This document shows positions 7,795 to 8,259 of a DNA stretch of 8,259 nucleotides, piece by piece. Below the pieces are notes generated by a model. It worked only from the letters and a program-made list of their open reading frames with translations. It had not been told where the DNA came from and searched no databases. The stretch is from contig JAFDCA010000099.1 of the NCBI GenBank assembly GCA_019313025.1, forward strand, positions 1 to 8,259, in the 5' to 3' direction. The translations under genes and the position numbers were made by a program. Positions within the stretch are counted from its first letter, which is position 1; the number at the start of each line of letters is the position of its first letter. The DNA is from Deltaproteobacteria bacterium. Lineage in GTDB: Bacteria > Desulfobacterota > Desulfobacteria > Desulfobacterales > UBA11574.

Positions 7795-7971
7795 ATCAAT
7801 CCCTGCCATTTCTTGATCGAGTATCGCTGCCTGGGTTGCACGAAATTGCGCGTCAGCCATGTCTGCTTTGGATAATATTCCGTCTTCAACCTGTTTTTCA
7901 AGAGATTCATACCATCTGGGAACGCTATAGGATCCAACCACCGTTGTGGTATATTTATTATAGGATGTCAT
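7795..7971 (-). pseudogene. N-terminal remnant of a cobalamin-independent methionine synthase-like (MetE C-terminal/UROD-type) gene
   Basis: From the ATG at 7971, 59 codons read like the start of the short MetE-like methyltransferases found in archaea and many anaerobes: TTTVVGSYSVPRWYESLE, then a helical stretch ending in AAILDQEMAGID. Intact proteins continue with a DGE-type motif and over 250 more residues carrying the zinc-binding His/Cys ligands. Here resemblance stops abruptly after the Asp at 7795. The frame then runs without recognisable homology through 7794-7764 and antisense into the CBS gene until a stop at 7693-7695. It therefore lacks the zinc site and nearly all of the barrel, and cannot be a functional methyltransferase. 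Its expression signals are intact: a perfect Shine-Dalgarno and, upstream, a SAM-I riboswitch with terminator. A deletion or rearrangement joining the CBS-gene side to this gene is the simplest explanation. A residual 92-residue product is possible but not expected to be functional. Confidence 0.8.
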
Positions 7972-7975
7972 GATT

Positions 7976-7983
7976 ACCTCCTT
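7976..7983 (-). promoter_or_regulatory. Near-perfect Shine-Dalgarno of the MetE-like remnant
   Basis: On the minus strand AAGGAGGT (7983-7976) precedes the ATG at 7971 by four bases. It is one of the strongest ribosome binding sites in the window, although it now serves a truncated frame. Confidence 0.85.
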
Positions 7984-8009
7984 AAATTGTTGTGTGAGTG
8001 AATGTTTCT

Positions 8010-8036
8010 AAAAAACCCTCTCACGAGGAGAGGGTT
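8010..8036 (-). terminator. Intrinsic terminator of the SAM riboswitch expression platform
   Basis: Read on the minus strand, AACCCTCTC (8036-8028), loop CTCGT (8027-8023) and GAGAGGGTT (8022-8014) form a perfect nine-pair stem, with a six-T run at 8015-8010. This is a canonical rho-independent terminator. It lies after the aptamer and 38 bases before the ATG at 7971, the position of a riboswitch-controlled attenuator rather than the end of an upstream gene. Confidence 0.88.
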
Positions 8037-8053
8037 CTGTCCATTTGTTTAAT

Positions 8054-8151
8054 AGACCTCATGTTTCCCTTGTGAGCTGGAATTGGCACCTTTTGGAATA
8101 GGATGTCGGGCGATCAACAGGCCAATTCCCTCACGCCTCTTTGCATAATAT
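8054..8151 (-). promoter_or_regulatory. SAM-I (S-box) riboswitch aptamer
   Basis: Minus-strand RNA leader matching the S-box consensus. It carries AAAGAGGCGTGAGGGA (8142-8127) followed by TTGGCC and then GCCC, corresponding to the conserved GAGGGA-cUGGCCC-GAUGA-GCCC block. Further on is AAGGTGCCAATTCCAGC (8092-8076), an exact match to the diagnostic GUGCcAAuuCCaGC of J3/4 and P4. P1 closes TTATG (8148-8144) on CATGA (8063-8059) with one G-U pair. P2 contains GGC/GCC and P4 contains TTCC/GGAA. P3 is very short: CCT (8102-8100) with AGG (8091-8089) and an eight-base loop. The usual GGCAACC is GACATCC here. SAM binding should stabilise P1 and allow the terminator at 8010-8036 to form, switching the gene off. 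The MetE-like target is the expected kind of regulon member, a methionine synthesis enzyme. Alternative classes (SAM-II, SAM-IV, SAH, cobalamin) fit worse. Confidence 0.88.
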
Positions 8152-8168
8152 ATTTAAATCTTCACACA

Positions 8169-8196
8169 ACAGTATGGTTGTTTTAGAGGATGTCAA
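8169..8196 (-). promoter_or_regulatory. Probable promoter of the SAM riboswitch transcript
   Basis: On the minus strand a perfect TTGACA (8196-8191) is followed after 16 bases by TACTGT (8174-8169), which keeps the most important -10 bases (TA at the front, T at the end). Transcription would start near 8162, about 11 bases before the aptamer, as expected for an S-box leader. A small dyad ACAAC-N6-GTTGT (8166-8181) overlaps the -10. The remaining bases to the right edge show no gene. Confidence 0.6.
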
Positions 8197-8259
8197 GCAT
8201 CGCTGTGCATAAAACTGCGGCAAGGAAAAGATGAGGATACACTAACAGAGCATTTTAAT

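Noticed and set aside
7776..7973. 65-codon plus-strand frame
   Set aside because: It is the antisense of the MetE-like remnant, whose protein similarity and Shine-Dalgarno identify the minus strand as the coding one.
8010..8036. Hairpin read as an ordinary terminator of an upstream minus-strand gene or of the plus strand
   Set aside because: On the plus strand the stem is not followed by T residues, and on the minus strand the sequence before it is a SAM-I aptamer rather than the end of a coding frame.
1..8259. CRISPR array, tRNA, rRNA, insertion sequence or phage genes
   Set aside because: No regularly spaced repeats, no tRNA-like cloverleaf, no transposase or integrase motifs were seen on either strand.

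Overview
The window looks like chromosomal sequence of a Gram-negative proteobacterium in the broad sense, most likely a Desulfobacterota (former Deltaproteobacteria) member. The grounds are a long PAS-HisKA-REC-REC-Hpt hybrid kinase with an insertion in its second receiver, an LpxH-type phosphoesterase, isocitrate lyase together with AceK, and a SAM-I riboswitch in front of a MetE-like methyltransferase gene. This placement is inference; no rRNA or other taxonomic marker is present. Base composition is moderate, with a visibly AT-richer stretch from about 2370 to 3860.

Layout. (1) 3-2369, +: a hybrid histidine kinase cut by the left edge, with a complete His-Asp-Asp-His phosphorelay. (2) 2534-3190, +: a metallophosphoesterase of the UDP-2,3-diacylglucosamine diphosphatase type, with its own probable promoter. 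(3) 3393-3785, +: a stand-alone receiver protein behind a near-consensus promoter. (4) 3862-5145, +: isocitrate lyase (aceA) with a strong Shine-Dalgarno. (5) 5147-6889, -: isocitrate dehydrogenase kinase/phosphatase (aceK), tail to tail with aceA and one base apart. (6) 6890-7295: a 406-base divergent intergenic region holding a probable aceK promoter and a 100-base element bounded by a perfect 9-bp inverted repeat. (7) 7296-7763, +: a two-CBS-domain protein. (8) 7795-8196, -: a complete SAM-responsive control region (promoter, SAM-I aptamer, intrinsic terminator, perfect Shine-Dalgarno) that now drives only the first 59 codons of a cobalamin-independent methionine-synthase-like gene.

How they work together. 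aceA and aceK form a glyoxylate-bypass control pair: isocitrate lyase draws isocitrate into the bypass, while AceK phosphorylates isocitrate dehydrogenase to throttle the competing TCA branch. Malate synthase is not in the window, and the genes are convergent rather than in the familiar aceBAK order. The hybrid kinase and the single receiver could belong to one phosphorelay, but proximity is the only evidence.

The most notable item is the right end: a recognisable SAM-I riboswitch with plausible mutually exclusive anti-terminator pairing, left in front of a truncated gene. It was found on the minus strand in sequence with no convincing long ORF. It may be a decaying regulatory relic, or a SAM-controlled leader RNA that has outlived its gene.
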